From the NCBI GenBank assembly GCA_022796795.1, contig JAAWJI010000006.1:51186-115185 (forward strand): a stretch of 64,000 bases of DNA, written 5' to 3'. This DNA is from Lachnospiraceae bacterium (GTDB lineage Bacteria; Bacillota; Clostridia; Lachnospirales; Lachnospiraceae). The position numbers and the translations under genes were made by a program. Shown piece by piece: positions 36,440 to 44,993 of this stretch (the stretch's first letter is position 1; every line of letters begins with the position of its first letter). Below the pieces are notes generated by a model, which worked only from the letters and a program-made list of their open reading frames with translations, was not told where the DNA came from and searched no databases.

Positions 36440-36940
36440 CTAGTCCTCCTTATCCAGACCGTTCCGCCTGCGCATGGCCTTTACCAGACCGCCTGCGGCA
36501 ATAATATCAACCAGGTTTTTCGGCAGAGACACAATGGGGTAATCCTTCCCCTTATGGGAAATGGCCTCATTGACAGTCACTGTCACCGTATCCCCCTCGG
36601 ACACTGCCTTCTGAAGCTGATCCTGCTCGATCAGCAGAAGTCCGTTGTTAATGGCGTTGCGGAAGAAAATCCGGGCAAAGGATTTGGCGACCACAGCCCG
36701 GATTCCCAGGGCCTTGATCACCTCCGGCGCCTGCTCCCGGGAGGAGCCGCAGCCGAAATTCTTTCCCGCCACCAGAATATCTCCCACCTGGATCTTCCCC
36801 GCCAGCTCCGGCCGCAGAGGGGAAAAAGCGTAGGGCTTCATATCCTCCACGGTTTTCAGCGCCAAATACTCGGTAGGTATGATAATATCCGTGTCGATGT
36901 CGTCTCCCAGCACCCACACGGTCCCTGTAAATTTTTCCAT
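36440..36940 (-). CDS. leuD: 3-isopropylmalate dehydratase small subunit (first LeuD-type copy)
   Basis: A swivel domain of about 166 residues. VLGDDIDTDIIIPTEYLALK holds the substrate-loop YLAL, and [20 protein letters not shown] is the family signature. The loop differs from the YLLF of the second copy, a region known to influence substrate choice in this family. The ATG at 36940 has GAGAGGA upstream. Confidence 0.88.
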   Translation of the reverse strand: MEKFTGTVWVLGDDIDTDIIIPTEYLALKTVEDMKPYAFSPLRPELAGKIQVGDILVAGKNFGCGSSREQAPEVIKALGIRAVVAKSFARIFFRNAINNGLLLIEQDQLQKAVSEGDTVTVTVNEAISHKGKDYPIVSLPKNLVDIIAAGGLVKAMRRRNGLDKED

Positions 36941-37084
36941 AGAAATCCAATCCTCTCTCATTCATTCTTCCTGTGTATCCCTCTCCTGCAGACTGTTGGC
37001 TTTCGTTTTTCCATACACAGGATTCCAACCACTAAGCGCCCTCTCCTGCAGACCGTTGGCGTCCACAGCAGAGTTTCTTTCTCT

Positions 37085-38335
37085 CTACAGCATATCCGCC
37101 GTGGCGATCTCCCCCTTGATGGCAGAGGCTGTGACCGTAGCCGCAGAGGCCAGATACACAAAAGAATCCGCGTGTCCGGCCCGTCCCTTGAAGTTCCGGG
37201 TACCAGTGCTGATTAGCACCTCTCCCTCTCCGATGACGCCCTGACAGCTGCCCCAGCACACGCTGCAGTTGGCGTTCATGACTATAGCTCCCGCCTCCAT
37301 AAAGGTCTGCAAAAGCCCCTCCTCCAGAGCCTGCCGGTAAACCTCTTTGCTGGCAGGCACCACCAGAAACCGGACCAGGGGATGTACCTTCCGGCCTTTG
37401 ATAAGGGCCGCGCCCACCCGCAGGTCCTCCAGACGCCCGTTGTTGCAGGAGCCCAGAAACGCCTCATCAATCTTCACGCCGGCGCACTCCTTTGCCTCCA
37501 CCACATTGTCCACAAAATGAGGCTTAGCCACTATGGGACGAATGCTTCCCAAATCAATGGTATACTCCTTCTCATAGACAGCGTCCCCATCGCTGGCAAA
37601 TACATGCTTGGGACTTCGGCCCCGTTCCTCCAAATACCGGAGCGCCGTGTCGTCCACCTCCATAAGGGCTGTCTTGGCTCCCGCCTCCACGCACAGGTTA
37701 CAGATGGAGATCCTGTCGCTCATGGTCAGGGTTTTCAGTCCCTCTCCCCCAAACTCCATGGCCTTATAGTTGGCTCCGTTGGCCCCGATCTGGCCGATAA
37801 TCGTCAAAATCAGATCTCGGGCATAGACTCCCGGCTGCAATTTCCCTGTCAGATTGAATTTCAGGGTCTCCGGCACCAGAACCCAAGATTTTCCTGTCAC
37901 CATGGCATAGAGATAGTCCGTGCAGCCCACGCCGGTGCCAAAGGCTCCCAGAGCTCCGTAGGCGCAGGTATGGCTGTCCGCCCCGAAGATCAGCTCGCCG
38001 GGACGCACATGATTCTCCATCATGATCTGATGGCACACACCTTGGCCCTCATAGAAGGTAATCCCATGCTCCTTGGCAAAATCCCGCATTTTCTTGTGGG
38101 TGGCCGCTGTCTTGGGACTGTCCGCCGGCACATTGTGGTCCACGATCCACACCAGCTTCTTTACATCCGCAATCTGTGGATTCTTAAGCTTCTGATGAAA
38201 CATGTCAATGGTCAGATGGGTGGTGCCGTCGTTGCTCATGAGCTGGTCTACCTCCACCGTATAGATATCTCCCGGCCGCACACGCTCTACGCCGGCTGCC
38301 GCCGCTATGATTTTCTCCGCAATAGTCATTCCCAT
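37085..38335 (-). CDS. LeuC-type hydro-lyase large subunit (second copy)
   Basis: A 416-residue paralogue of the leuC product. Fe-S ligands are in FLGSCNNGR and NANCSVCWGSCQG, and the substrate region is FGADSHTCAYGALGAFGTG. The second cluster motif departs from the usual PGC form. It sits with its own small subunit and diverges from a citrate synthase gene. Thus citrate/isocitrate isomerisation (an aconitase role) or dimethylmalate- or citramalate-type substrates are alternatives to leucine synthesis. Sequence alone does not decide. Confidence 0.82.
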   Translation of the reverse strand: MGMTIAEKIIAAAAGVERVRPGDIYTVEVDQLMSNDGTTHLTIDMFHQKLKNPQIADVKKLVWIVDHNVPADSPKTAATHKKMRDFAKEHGITFYEGQGVCHQIMMENHVRPGELIFGADSHTCAYGALGAFGTGVGCTDYLYAMVTGKSWVLVPETLKFNLTGKLQPGVYARDLILTIIGQIGANGANYKAMEFGGEGLKTLTMSDRISICNLCVEAGAKTALMEVDDTALRYLEERGRSPKHVFASDGDAVYEKEYTIDLGSIRPIVAKPHFVDNVVEAKECAGVKIDEAFLGSCNNGRLEDLRVGAALIKGRKVHPLVRFLVVPASKEVYRQALEEGLLQTFMEAGAIVMNANCSVCWGSCQGVIGEGEVLISTGTRNFKGRAGHADSFVYLASAATVTASAIKGEIATADML

Positions 38336-38338
38336 GGT

Positions 38339-38815
38339 CTATTCCCCCTCTCTGTTCAGCGATGCGATCAGGCCGCCCTGATCCAAAATCCCCTGCATAT
38401 AGGCCGGAAGCTTGGTGCATACAAACTCCTGCCCCTTGGTGCGCACAATGCCCTCTGTCAGAGACAGCTCCATCTCATCCCCATCCTTAACCTGCTCATA
38501 CAAATCCCTGCACACAATAACCGGCAGACCGATATTAATGGCATTGCGGTAAAAAATGCGGGCAAAGGATTTGGCGATCACCGCCTTCACACCCAGAGCC
38601 TTCAGCACCGCCGGCGCTTGCTCCCGGGAGGAGCCGCAGCCGAAATTCTCCGCAGCCACCACAAAATCCCCTGGTTTCACCTTTGAGGCAAACTCCCGGT
38701 CCAGAGACTCAAAGGCGTGCGCCTTCATCTCATCTATAGTCGCAAACAGCAGATACTGGGATGCAATAATCTGATCTGTATCCACATCCGTATGAAACCG
38801 AAACACATTTCCCAT
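38339..38815 (-). CDS. LeuD-type hydro-lyase small subunit (second copy)
   Basis: A small subunit of 158 residues with [20 protein letters not shown] and [20 protein letters not shown]. The ATG at 38815 follows AGAGGAGGAG, and the longer frame to 38932 has no ribosome-binding site. It is the first gene of a four-gene minus-strand set leuD2-leuC2-leuD1-leuC1, spaced by 3, about 144 and 3 bases, so it is probably one transcript. Confidence 0.85.
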   Translation of the reverse strand: MGNVFRFHTDVDTDQIIASQYLLFATIDEMKAHAFESLDREFASKVKPGDFVVAAENFGCGSSREQAPAVLKALGVKAVIAKSFARIFYRNAINIGLPVIVCRDLYEQVKDGDEMELSLTEGIVRTKGQEFVCTKLPAYMQGILDQGGLIASLNREGE

Positions 38816-39182
38816 CTTGTCTCCTCCTCTTTCTCTTCCAGCCTCACTTCCCATGCCGGCTTTTATCACTCCAGATGATTTTATCATATTTACCCTCCGC
38901 GGACAAGAGGATACGCGGAGGGGATTCATCAAAAAACATGGAATAAACAGTAACCACGAAATTTCCTTCTACAGACAGACTGCTAAGGGACTGGCAAAAA
39001 TCTGCCTCATACCAATGGCTCGTACTCACCGGAAATTTTGAACAATCTATAAAATAAATATTAAATTTTTACATTTTTTCACATTTTACGGAAACTTTGT
39101 GATATGATAAAAAAATAGCAGAAAAAAACAATATGGTAAACCGCTCCAACGATTAGGAGCCACGGAAAGGAGAGGGCAACAG
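38816..39182. other. Divergent intergenic region between leuD2 and citrate synthase
   Basis: It holds a GC-rich hairpin CCCTCCGCG...CGCGGAGGG (about 38895-38920) near the leuD2 side. On the citrate synthase side are an AT-rich stretch with a -10-like TATGAT near 39104-39109 and a short GCTCC/GGAGC hairpin before GGAAAGGAG. No convincing -35 or regulator site was found, and no gene. Confidence 0.5.
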
Positions 39183-40547
39183 ATGCATGAATATGAATTT
39201 TCTGAATTGACACCTGAGATTTTGGACCTGTCCAAATTATGCATGAACACCAGTCAGATTGATCCGGATTTATACCAGAAATATGATGTCAAACGGGGAC
39301 TCCGGGATATCAGCGGCCAAGGGGTGCTGGCCGGCCTGACTGAAATCGGGGAAATTATGGCCTATGATATGGTAGACGGAAACATGGTTCCCTGCCAGGG
39401 AAAACTGTACTACCGGGGGTACGAAATCCGGGATCTGGTCAGCGGCTTTGTTTCGGAAAAACGTTTTGGTTTTGAGGAAATCACCTACCTGCTCCTTTTT
39501 GGCAGCCTTCCGGATCCCCAGGCTCTGTCCCGTTTTTCAGAGCTTCTCAGTTCCTACCGCTCTCTTCCCACCCACTTTGTGCGGGATATTATTATGAAGG
39601 CGCCCAGCAAGGATATGATGAATACCCTGGCCCGCAGTGTGCTGACCCTATATTCCTATGACGACCGGGCCGATGACATTTCCATCCCCAACGTGTTGCG
39701 GCAGTGCCTGCAGCTCATCGCTCTGTTTCCCCTGCTGGCCGTTTACGCCTACCAGGCTTACAGCCATTATCATGACGGCAAAAGCCTGTATATTCATACG
39801 CCGAAGCCTGAGCTGTCCACCGCAGAGCACATTCTCTATACTCTGCGCCCCAACAGCAGCTATACGGAACTGGAGGCTAAAATCCTGGATCTGGCCCTGG
39901 TTCTTCACATGGAGCACGGCGGCGGTAACAATTCCACCTTTACCACCCACGTGGTGTCCTCCTCCGGCACGGATACCTACTCTGCCGTGGCCTCCTCCCT
40001 GGGCTCTCTCAAAGGCCCCCGCCATGGCGGCGCAAACATTAAGGTGGTAAAAATGTTTGAGGATATGAAACAAAAGCTTACCCGTTGGGATGATGAGGAC
40101 GAAGTAGCCGCTTATCTCACCGGCCTGCTTCACAAGGACGGCTTTGATCATTCCGGTCTCATCTACGGCATGGGACACGCGGTTTATTCTCTTTCTGACC
40201 CCAGAGCTGATATTTTCAAAAGCTTTGTGCAAAACCTGGCCCAGGCCAAGGACCGTATGGAAGAATTCGAGCTGTACTCCCTGGTGGAGCGTCTGGCTCC
40301 CCAGGTCATTGCCAAGGATCGCAAGATTTACAAGGGCGTCAGCGCCAATGTGGACTTTTACAGCGGCTTTGTGTACAGCATGCTGGACCTTCCCCTGGAG
40401 CTGTACACTCCCATCTTTGCCATGGCGCGTATTGTGGGCTGGAGCGCCCACCGCATCGAAGAGCTGGCCAACAACGGCAAAATTATCCGTCCTGCCTATA
40501 AGAGCGTGGCAGAAAAACAAGATTATGTAAAACTGACCAATCGTTGA
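39183..40547 (+). CDS. Citrate synthase (Clostridia type)
   Basis: A 454-residue citrate/2-methylcitrate synthase. Active-site motifs are LHMEHGGGNNSTFTTHVV (His and substrate region), GSLKGPRHGGAN and GMGHAVYSLSDPRA (His, CoA loop). An N-terminal extension of about 60 residues precedes the core, as in Clostridial enzymes. It would condense oxaloacetate and acetyl-CoA, presumably for the 2-oxoglutarate/glutamate branch. The divergent LeuCD-type pair is a candidate for the following isomerisation. No isocitrate dehydrogenase is in the window. Confidence 0.92.
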   Translation: MHEYEFSELTPEILDLSKLCMNTSQIDPDLYQKYDVKRGLRDISGQGVLAGLTEIGEIMAYDMVDGNMVPCQGKLYYRGYEIRDLVSGFVSEKRFGFEEITYLLLFGSLPDPQALSRFSELLSSYRSLPTHFVRDIIMKAPSKDMMNTLARSVLTLYSYDDRADDISIPNVLRQCLQLIALFPLLAVYAYQAYSHYHDGKSLYIHTPKPELSTAEHILYTLRPNSSYTELEAKILDLALVLHMEHGGGNNSTFTTHVVSSSGTDTYSAVASSLGSLKGPRHGGANIKVVKMFEDMKQKLTRWDDEDEVAAYLTGLLHKDGFDHSGLIYGMGHAVYSLSDPRADIFKSFVQNLAQAKDRMEEFELYSLVERLAPQVIAKDRKIYKGVSANVDFYSGFVYSMLDLPLELYTPIFAMARIVGWSAHRIEELANNGKIIRPAYKSVAEKQDYVKLTNR

Positions 40548-40568
40548 CTGATCTCTATTTTTAAAAAA

Positions 40569-40619
40569 ACTGCCGCCTTCCCGACATCCGTTTTCTGTAT
40601 GCGGATAGAAGGCGGCAGT
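40569..40619 (+). terminator. Terminator after citrate synthase
   Basis: ACTGCCGCCTTC (40569-40580) pairs with GAAGGCGGCAGT (40608-40619), with an inner ATCCG/CGGAT pairing. T-rich sequence follows on the plus strand and AAAAAAA precedes, so it can act in both directions. Confidence 0.8.
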
Positions 40620-40625
40620 CTTCTT

Positions 40626-40735
40626 CCTTTATGGGAATTTGTGGCCCATAAATGCTCTCCCTTTATGGAAACTTTGGGCCTGTCAACCTGTAAAGTCCCT
40701 CCCTTTATGAAAACTTCGGGCCTGTAAAAACTCTC
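40626..40735. repeat. Three imperfect copies of a CCTTTATGRRAA...GGGCC unit
   Basis: Copies begin near 40626, 40660 and 40702 with CCTTTATGGGAATTTGTGGCC, CCTTTATGGAAACTTTGGGCC and CCTTTATGAAAACTTCGGGCC type sequences (34- and 42-base spacing). The last copy contains the 3' end of the unknown gene that follows, as if its end had been duplicated outward. Confidence 0.65.
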
Positions 40736-42315
40736 CCCTGGGGAGATGCTTCCAGACAAAGACTCTTAAGCTTGTCTCGTACAAATCCTTCCACTTCCTG
40801 AATCTCCAGAGCTTCAGCCTCCTCCTCTTCTTCTGCTGAAAGAATCAGCTCTCTCCATCCCCAGGGAGTGTGGGAGAAGAACCGCAGATCTTCAGCAGAC
40901 GCGGCGGCCAGAAAACTCTGTTGGTCATTCTCCGCATAGTACAGACTGCTATTCCTGAGCAGCTCCATATTTGTCACACAAATCCGGTCCTCCACCATGG
41001 CGCTGGCCAGCACTGGCAGGGATACATTCTCCAGGGCCAGTTTCTGAAGGTAATTCAGTACCAGATCCACAGCATTTTTCCGTTCTTCCTCACAAATTCC
41101 GGAAACAGCCAGAAGGAAAAAGAAATCCTGCGGCCCAGATAGCTGGCTGCAAAAGCCCTGTAGCTCTGAAAAGGAGATAACCGGCTCCTTCACAAGGCAA
41201 TCATTCAGAAACCACCGCACAACATGCAAATGAAATTCTGCCTGCAGAATTCTTCCATCAGGCAGCAGACAGATCTGTCTTTCCTGATTTCCGGCTTCCC
41301 CCTTCTCCTGATCCCATCCCGAAAACAGCCTGTTTTGACTGGAAGGTCTCTGGATATCTTCCAAATAGGCGGCCACGGAATCCCGCACGTTCGGAAGCTC
41401 TTCCCAGTATTCTCTCAGATCTCTAAAAAGTCCTTCCGGCTCAGGAGCCAGGCGTCCGCAAAAAGCTGTGGACAGAAAATATTCCCAGAATCCTTTCTTC
41501 TTTGTATCTGATTCTGCTGTTTCCAAGAGCTGGCTGTCCTGCTGCCATTTTGTTTTCTCCTGTCCCAGCTCCTTTTCTATAAGCGGATATCGGGCCAAAA
41601 CCCCATCTCGAAGACCCTGGTAAAGGGCAATATTCTCATCTGTTTTCAGACTTCCCAGGCCATACTTTTGATACATATACTGGCAGACACATCCAGGAAC
41701 TGGTTCTGTTTCCACCCAGAATGTCAGAAGCTTCACCAAGCAAACGCTTCTATTTGTTGCTTTTTGTATAAAATCGTTGCTAATTTCATATAAAAAAGTA
41801 CTGGCCGCTCCCTCTAAAAGACTCTCCCAAATCTCCCGCTCCTTCCCTGTCAGCCTCCCCTGGCTTTGCAATTCCCGCAGCGCCAGATAATCTGAAAAGG
41901 AACGCAGGCGTACCCGGTTTTCAGGCCGCAAAAGAGTCCGCATATGATCTAGACGCATATGATACTGCCAGGATGCAAACCGGGCATTCCAGATCATACC
42001 AGCCGCACGCCTGGCCGGAAAGCTTCCGCTCACATCCGCCCATCCATTTCCGTCTGGCATAATCCCATAAGCAATCATAAGCTCTGTCACAAACGTCTGG
42101 GGCAAGTCTTGTCTCTCTCTCCCCTCCTGTACACCCAGATACCTCTGTAGATTTTTCCCAAATGCATCCGTCCACTGATCCCGCAAAAATCGTTCCGAAA
42201 GAAAATAATTCCTCCAAACCTGCGGCTTATTTCGTGTCTTTGCGTCCTCCAGGATCTCCATCAGATCCCCAAATGCTCCAGGATGTCTCTGCTTTGCACT
42301 TTGCTCTTGCCTCAT
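40705..42315 (-). CDS. Large hypothetical protein, family not recognised
   Basis: A 536-residue soluble protein rich in Leu, Glu, Arg and aromatic residues (many Trp and Tyr), with no signal peptide or membrane segment. The N-terminal 120 residues include WRNYFLSERFLRDQWTDAFG. An acidic stretch SAEEEEEAEALEIQEVE lies near the C-terminus. I recognise no catalytic motif. Its length and sustained coding bias support a real gene. It is divergent from the alaX promoter, and its end lies in a local repeat. Confidence 0.7.
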   Translation of the reverse strand: MRQEQSAKQRHPGAFGDLMEILEDAKTRNKPQVWRNYFLSERFLRDQWTDAFGKNLQRYLGVQEGRERQDLPQTFVTELMIAYGIMPDGNGWADVSGSFPARRAAGMIWNARFASWQYHMRLDHMRTLLRPENRVRLRSFSDYLALRELQSQGRLTGKEREIWESLLEGAASTFLYEISNDFIQKATNRSVCLVKLLTFWVETEPVPGCVCQYMYQKYGLGSLKTDENIALYQGLRDGVLARYPLIEKELGQEKTKWQQDSQLLETAESDTKKKGFWEYFLSTAFCGRLAPEPEGLFRDLREYWEELPNVRDSVAAYLEDIQRPSSQNRLFSGWDQEKGEAGNQERQICLLPDGRILQAEFHLHVVRWFLNDCLVKEPVISFSELQGFCSQLSGPQDFFFLLAVSGICEEERKNAVDLVLNYLQKLALENVSLPVLASAMVEDRICVTNMELLRNSSLYYAENDQQSFLAAASAEDLRFFSHTPWGWRELILSAEEEEEAEALEIQEVEGFVRDKLKSLCLEASPQGRVFTGPKFS

Positions 42316-42532
42316 TCCTGTGTACCTCCTGATCCAAATCTTCCTTTTTTATCATACTACATTCATCTCCAAAGAACAACAAAAAAACTGACAGAAACTT
42401 CCATAATTCTACAAAATCACCGGACAGAAAAATTTTTCCGAAATTGTACGAGAAACAAATCCCTCTGCCAAAAGAATTTCCTGCATCCGCTAAGCAATAC
42501 TACCAGAGGAATACGCTGCCAAAGGAAAATAG

Positions 42533-42562
42533 TTGCAGGAGCAGAAGCAAAGATGTTAAAAT
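42533..42562 (+). promoter_or_regulatory. Probable promoter of the AlaX gene
   Basis: TTGCAG (42533-42538) and TAAAAT (42557-42562), 18 bases apart, lie about 38 bases before the alaX start codon. The match is moderate. Confidence 0.4.
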
Positions 42563-42600
42563 AGAGGAAACGAAAAACCACGAAAAGGAGCACGATTTCT

Positions 42601-43758
42601 ATGACCATAAAGCTTTATGATCAGGACAGCCATAAAAAAAGCTTCCAGGCCCAGGTTCTTTCCTGTGAGCCGGACAAGGATTGCTGGCAGGTAGTATTGG
42701 ACGCCACTGCCTTTTTTCCGGAGGGCGGCGGACAAGCGGCGGACACGGGAATGTTAGGTCCTGTCCACGTATTGGATGTCCACGAAAAGCAGGGAGTCAT
42801 CCGCCACAAAACCGACGGTCCCCTGACTCCGGGAGAAAGGGTTACCGGTACCCTAAACTGGGCCAAGCGCTTTGACCGCATGCAGCAGCACTCCGGGGAG
42901 CATCTGATTTCCGGCCTGGTGCACCAGCATTTCGGCTATGACAATGTGGGCTTTCACCTGGGAGACCAGGAGGTAACTCTGGACTTTAACGGCATTCTCT
43001 CCCCGGAGGACCTGCAGGAGGTGGAATGGGCCGCCAATCAGGCCGTGGCCGCCAACTTTCCCGTAGAAGTCTCCTATCCTTCCCGGGAAGAGTTGGCAGC
43101 CCTGGAATACCGGAGCAAAATTGAGATTGAAGGACAAGTGCGCATTGTAAGCTTTCCCGGCTACGACGTCTGCGCCTGCTGCGCCCCCCATGTAAACCAC
43201 ACAGGAGAAATTGGCCTCATTAAAATCACCCATGTCCAGAGCCACCGAGGCGGCGTGCGGGTTCATATTCTCTGCGGCATGAGAGCCCTGAAGGATTACC
43301 GGGAAAAGGAAGCAAGCGTAAGGCAGATTTCCGTTCTCCTCTCTGCAAAGGAGGCCCTTGTCTCCCAGGCTGTGACCCATCTCAAGGAGGAGCAATTCGC
43401 CACCCAGGGCCGTCTCCTGGCCCTGCAGAAACGTTTGCTCTCCCAGGAGCTTTCCCTGCTGCCGGAAAACAGCTGCAACGTCTCTTATTTCTTCCAGGAC
43501 CTGGACGCAAACGCTGTGCGTGATTTTGTCAATCAGCTCATGAACCGCTGCACTGGCTACTGCGCTGCCTTTCTGGGCTCTGATGAAGCCGGCTACCGCT
43601 ATATCATCGGCAGCCCCACAGAGGATGTGCGGCCCTTGGGCAAAGCCTTAAACCATGCCCTCCAGGGACAAGGAGGCGGAAAGCCTCAGATGATCCAGGG
43701 CTCCCTAAACGCGTCCCGGGACGCCATCGAAAAGATTCTCGCTCAGGAAGATTTCTGA
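42601..43758 (+). CDS. Alanyl-tRNA editing protein AlaX-L
   Basis: A 385-residue stand-alone editing domain that hydrolyses mischarged Ser- or Gly-tRNA-Ala. The metal-binding pairs are seen as MQQHSGEHL (HxxxH) and CACCAPHV (CxxxH). FPEGGGQAADTG is the N-terminal glycine-rich motif of the AlaX/AlaRS class. The C-terminal part (about 250-385) resembles the coiled linker and DHHA1 tail, ending GGGKPQMIQGSL. No partner gene is next to it. It is convergent with the ATL gene. Confidence 0.93.
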   Translation: MTIKLYDQDSHKKSFQAQVLSCEPDKDCWQVVLDATAFFPEGGGQAADTGMLGPVHVLDVHEKQGVIRHKTDGPLTPGERVTGTLNWAKRFDRMQQHSGEHLISGLVHQHFGYDNVGFHLGDQEVTLDFNGILSPEDLQEVEWAANQAVAANFPVEVSYPSREELAALEYRSKIEIEGQVRIVSFPGYDVCACCAPHVNHTGEIGLIKITHVQSHRGGVRVHILCGMRALKDYREKEASVRQISVLLSAKEALVSQAVTHLKEEQFATQGRLLALQKRLLSQELSLLPENSCNVSYFFQDLDANAVRDFVNQLMNRCTGYCAAFLGSDEAGYRYIIGSPTEDVRPLGKALNHALQGQGGGKPQMIQGSLNASRDAIEKILAQEDF

Positions 43759-43765
43759 AAAATAT

Positions 43766-43793
43766 GGGGGGCATGTCTTCACAGACTCCCCCC
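43766..43793. terminator. Hairpin between convergent alaX and ATL genes
   Basis: GGGGGG (43766-43771) pairs with CCCCCC (43788-43793), with GTCT/AGAC inside and a TCAC loop. T tracts are short, so it is a probable bidirectional terminator rather than a strong one. Confidence 0.5.
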
Positions 43794-43796
43794 GTT

Positions 43797-44159
43797 TCAC
43801 AAGCCCTGCTCCTGGAAGAGCTTCCTAAGCTCCAAGGCGTCCTCCAGGGTATGCTTCCACCCATATTTTTCCAAATCCACTCTCTGCTCCCGGCTCACCT
43901 GTACGCCCTCGGCCCGCAGACGCTTTCGCTGGGTATCCGCCTTTTCAAAGGCCTGGGCCCCGCTTAAAACTCCCTGGTGATTGACCACCCGGTGAGCCGG
44001 AAGTTTCGTTCCACCAAGCCCACGATTTAGCCCGTATCCCACCTGCCTTGCGTTTTTCGGCTTTCCGCAGAGGAGGGCGATCTGTCCATAGGTGGCCACC
44101 CGCCCCCGGGGGATCCTCTCACATACCAGGGCCATCCGTTGGTAAAAATTGGTATTCAT
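43797..44159 (-). CDS. Alkyltransferase-like protein (ATL, MGMT family lacking the catalytic Cys)
   Basis: A 120-residue Ada/MGMT C-terminal-like domain. IPRGRVATYGQIALLCGKPK and ARQVGYGLNRG are the conserved DNA-binding parts. The alkyl-acceptor motif PCHRV reads PAHRVVN, so the cysteine is replaced by alanine. Such ATL proteins bind O6-alkylguanine without repairing it and hand it to nucleotide excision repair. It overlaps the Nudix gene by 4 bases, making a small nucleotide-damage operon. Confidence 0.9.
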   Translation of the reverse strand: MNTNFYQRMALVCERIPRGRVATYGQIALLCGKPKNARQVGYGLNRGLGGTKLPAHRVVNHQGVLSGAQAFEKADTQRKRLRAEGVQVSREQRVDLEKYGWKHTLEDALELRKLFQEQGL

Positions 44160-44716
44160 GACAATGCCAGTCCTCCCCGGATCATTTTTTCATAGACCGG
44201 AAGCATATCCGGCTCTGTCACATAGTCTTTCAGATCCTCTATGGGAATCCAGGCCACACCGCTGTTCTCGTCCTCCTTGATCCGTAAGCTTTCCTTTTCG
44301 CTGGCCTCCAGGAGATAAGTCAAATTCAGATGCATGTGGGCGCTCACATAGCTTCCCCGTTTCCAGTGTCCCCAGACTGGCAATACATCCAGAGCAAATA
44401 GCCCTGTCAAAGGCCGCAGGTATTCCACCCCGGTCTCCTCCCGGGCCTCCCGCATGGCAACCTGAAGCAGATCCTCCTCACCGTCCGCATGCCCTCCTGT
44501 CCAGGACCAGGAACGGTATATTTTGTGGTATATCATTAGCACCTTGTCCCGCTTTGGATTGAAAATCATGGAGGAACCGGTCAGATGTCCCAGAGTACAG
44601 GTTCTGGTCAAAATGGTATCCGGATACTGGGAAATATATTCCATCATGATCCTCTTATCCCCTTCCTCCTGGGGGCAGGTTGGCTGAAACCCTTTGATCT
44701 CATCGAAATAGTACAT
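44156..44716 (-). CDS. NUDIX hydrolase
   Basis: A protein of about 186 residues with a complete Nudix box, GHADGEEDLLQVAMREAREE followed by TGV. It hydrolyses a nucleoside diphosphate linked to another moiety; the substrate is unknown. The ATG at 44716 has GGAGG 10 bases upstream, while the frame opens at 44782 with a weaker site, so 22 additional residues are possible. It is translationally coupled to the ATL gene. Confidence 0.88.
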   Translation of the reverse strand: MYYFDEIKGFQPTCPQEEGDKRIMMEYISQYPDTILTRTCTLGHLTGSSMIFNPKRDKVLMIYHKIYRSWSWTGGHADGEEDLLQVAMREAREETGVEYLRPLTGLFALDVLPVWGHWKRGSYVSAHMHLNLTYLLEASEKESLRIKEDENSGVAWIPIEDLKDYVTEPDMLPVYEKMIRGGLALS

Positions 44717-44993
44717 TGCTCTTATACCTCCAAAAGCTTTTGACTCTCTTTCTATTTCCTTAATTCTCTTCTCCATTATCATAACATAGTCTTCCTAAAG
44801 ATTCCATTTGAAAATATTTATCATCAGTACAAGTTCCAAAAATATAAGCTTCCTTTTCGTAACATTTTACTATAAATAGCCGCTGCTTTTCCCACGCTGT
44901 CAGAACCAGCGCAATACAAAAGCGTAAAAAATCAATAAACATTTTTCTTCCTTCACATAAAATATATAAATATATGAAAGGAATTTTCTGCTT

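Noticed and set aside
37382..38686. A 434-codon plus-strand frame
   Set aside because: It is antisense to the second leuCD pair, has no recognisable protein features and is a shadow of high-GC coding.
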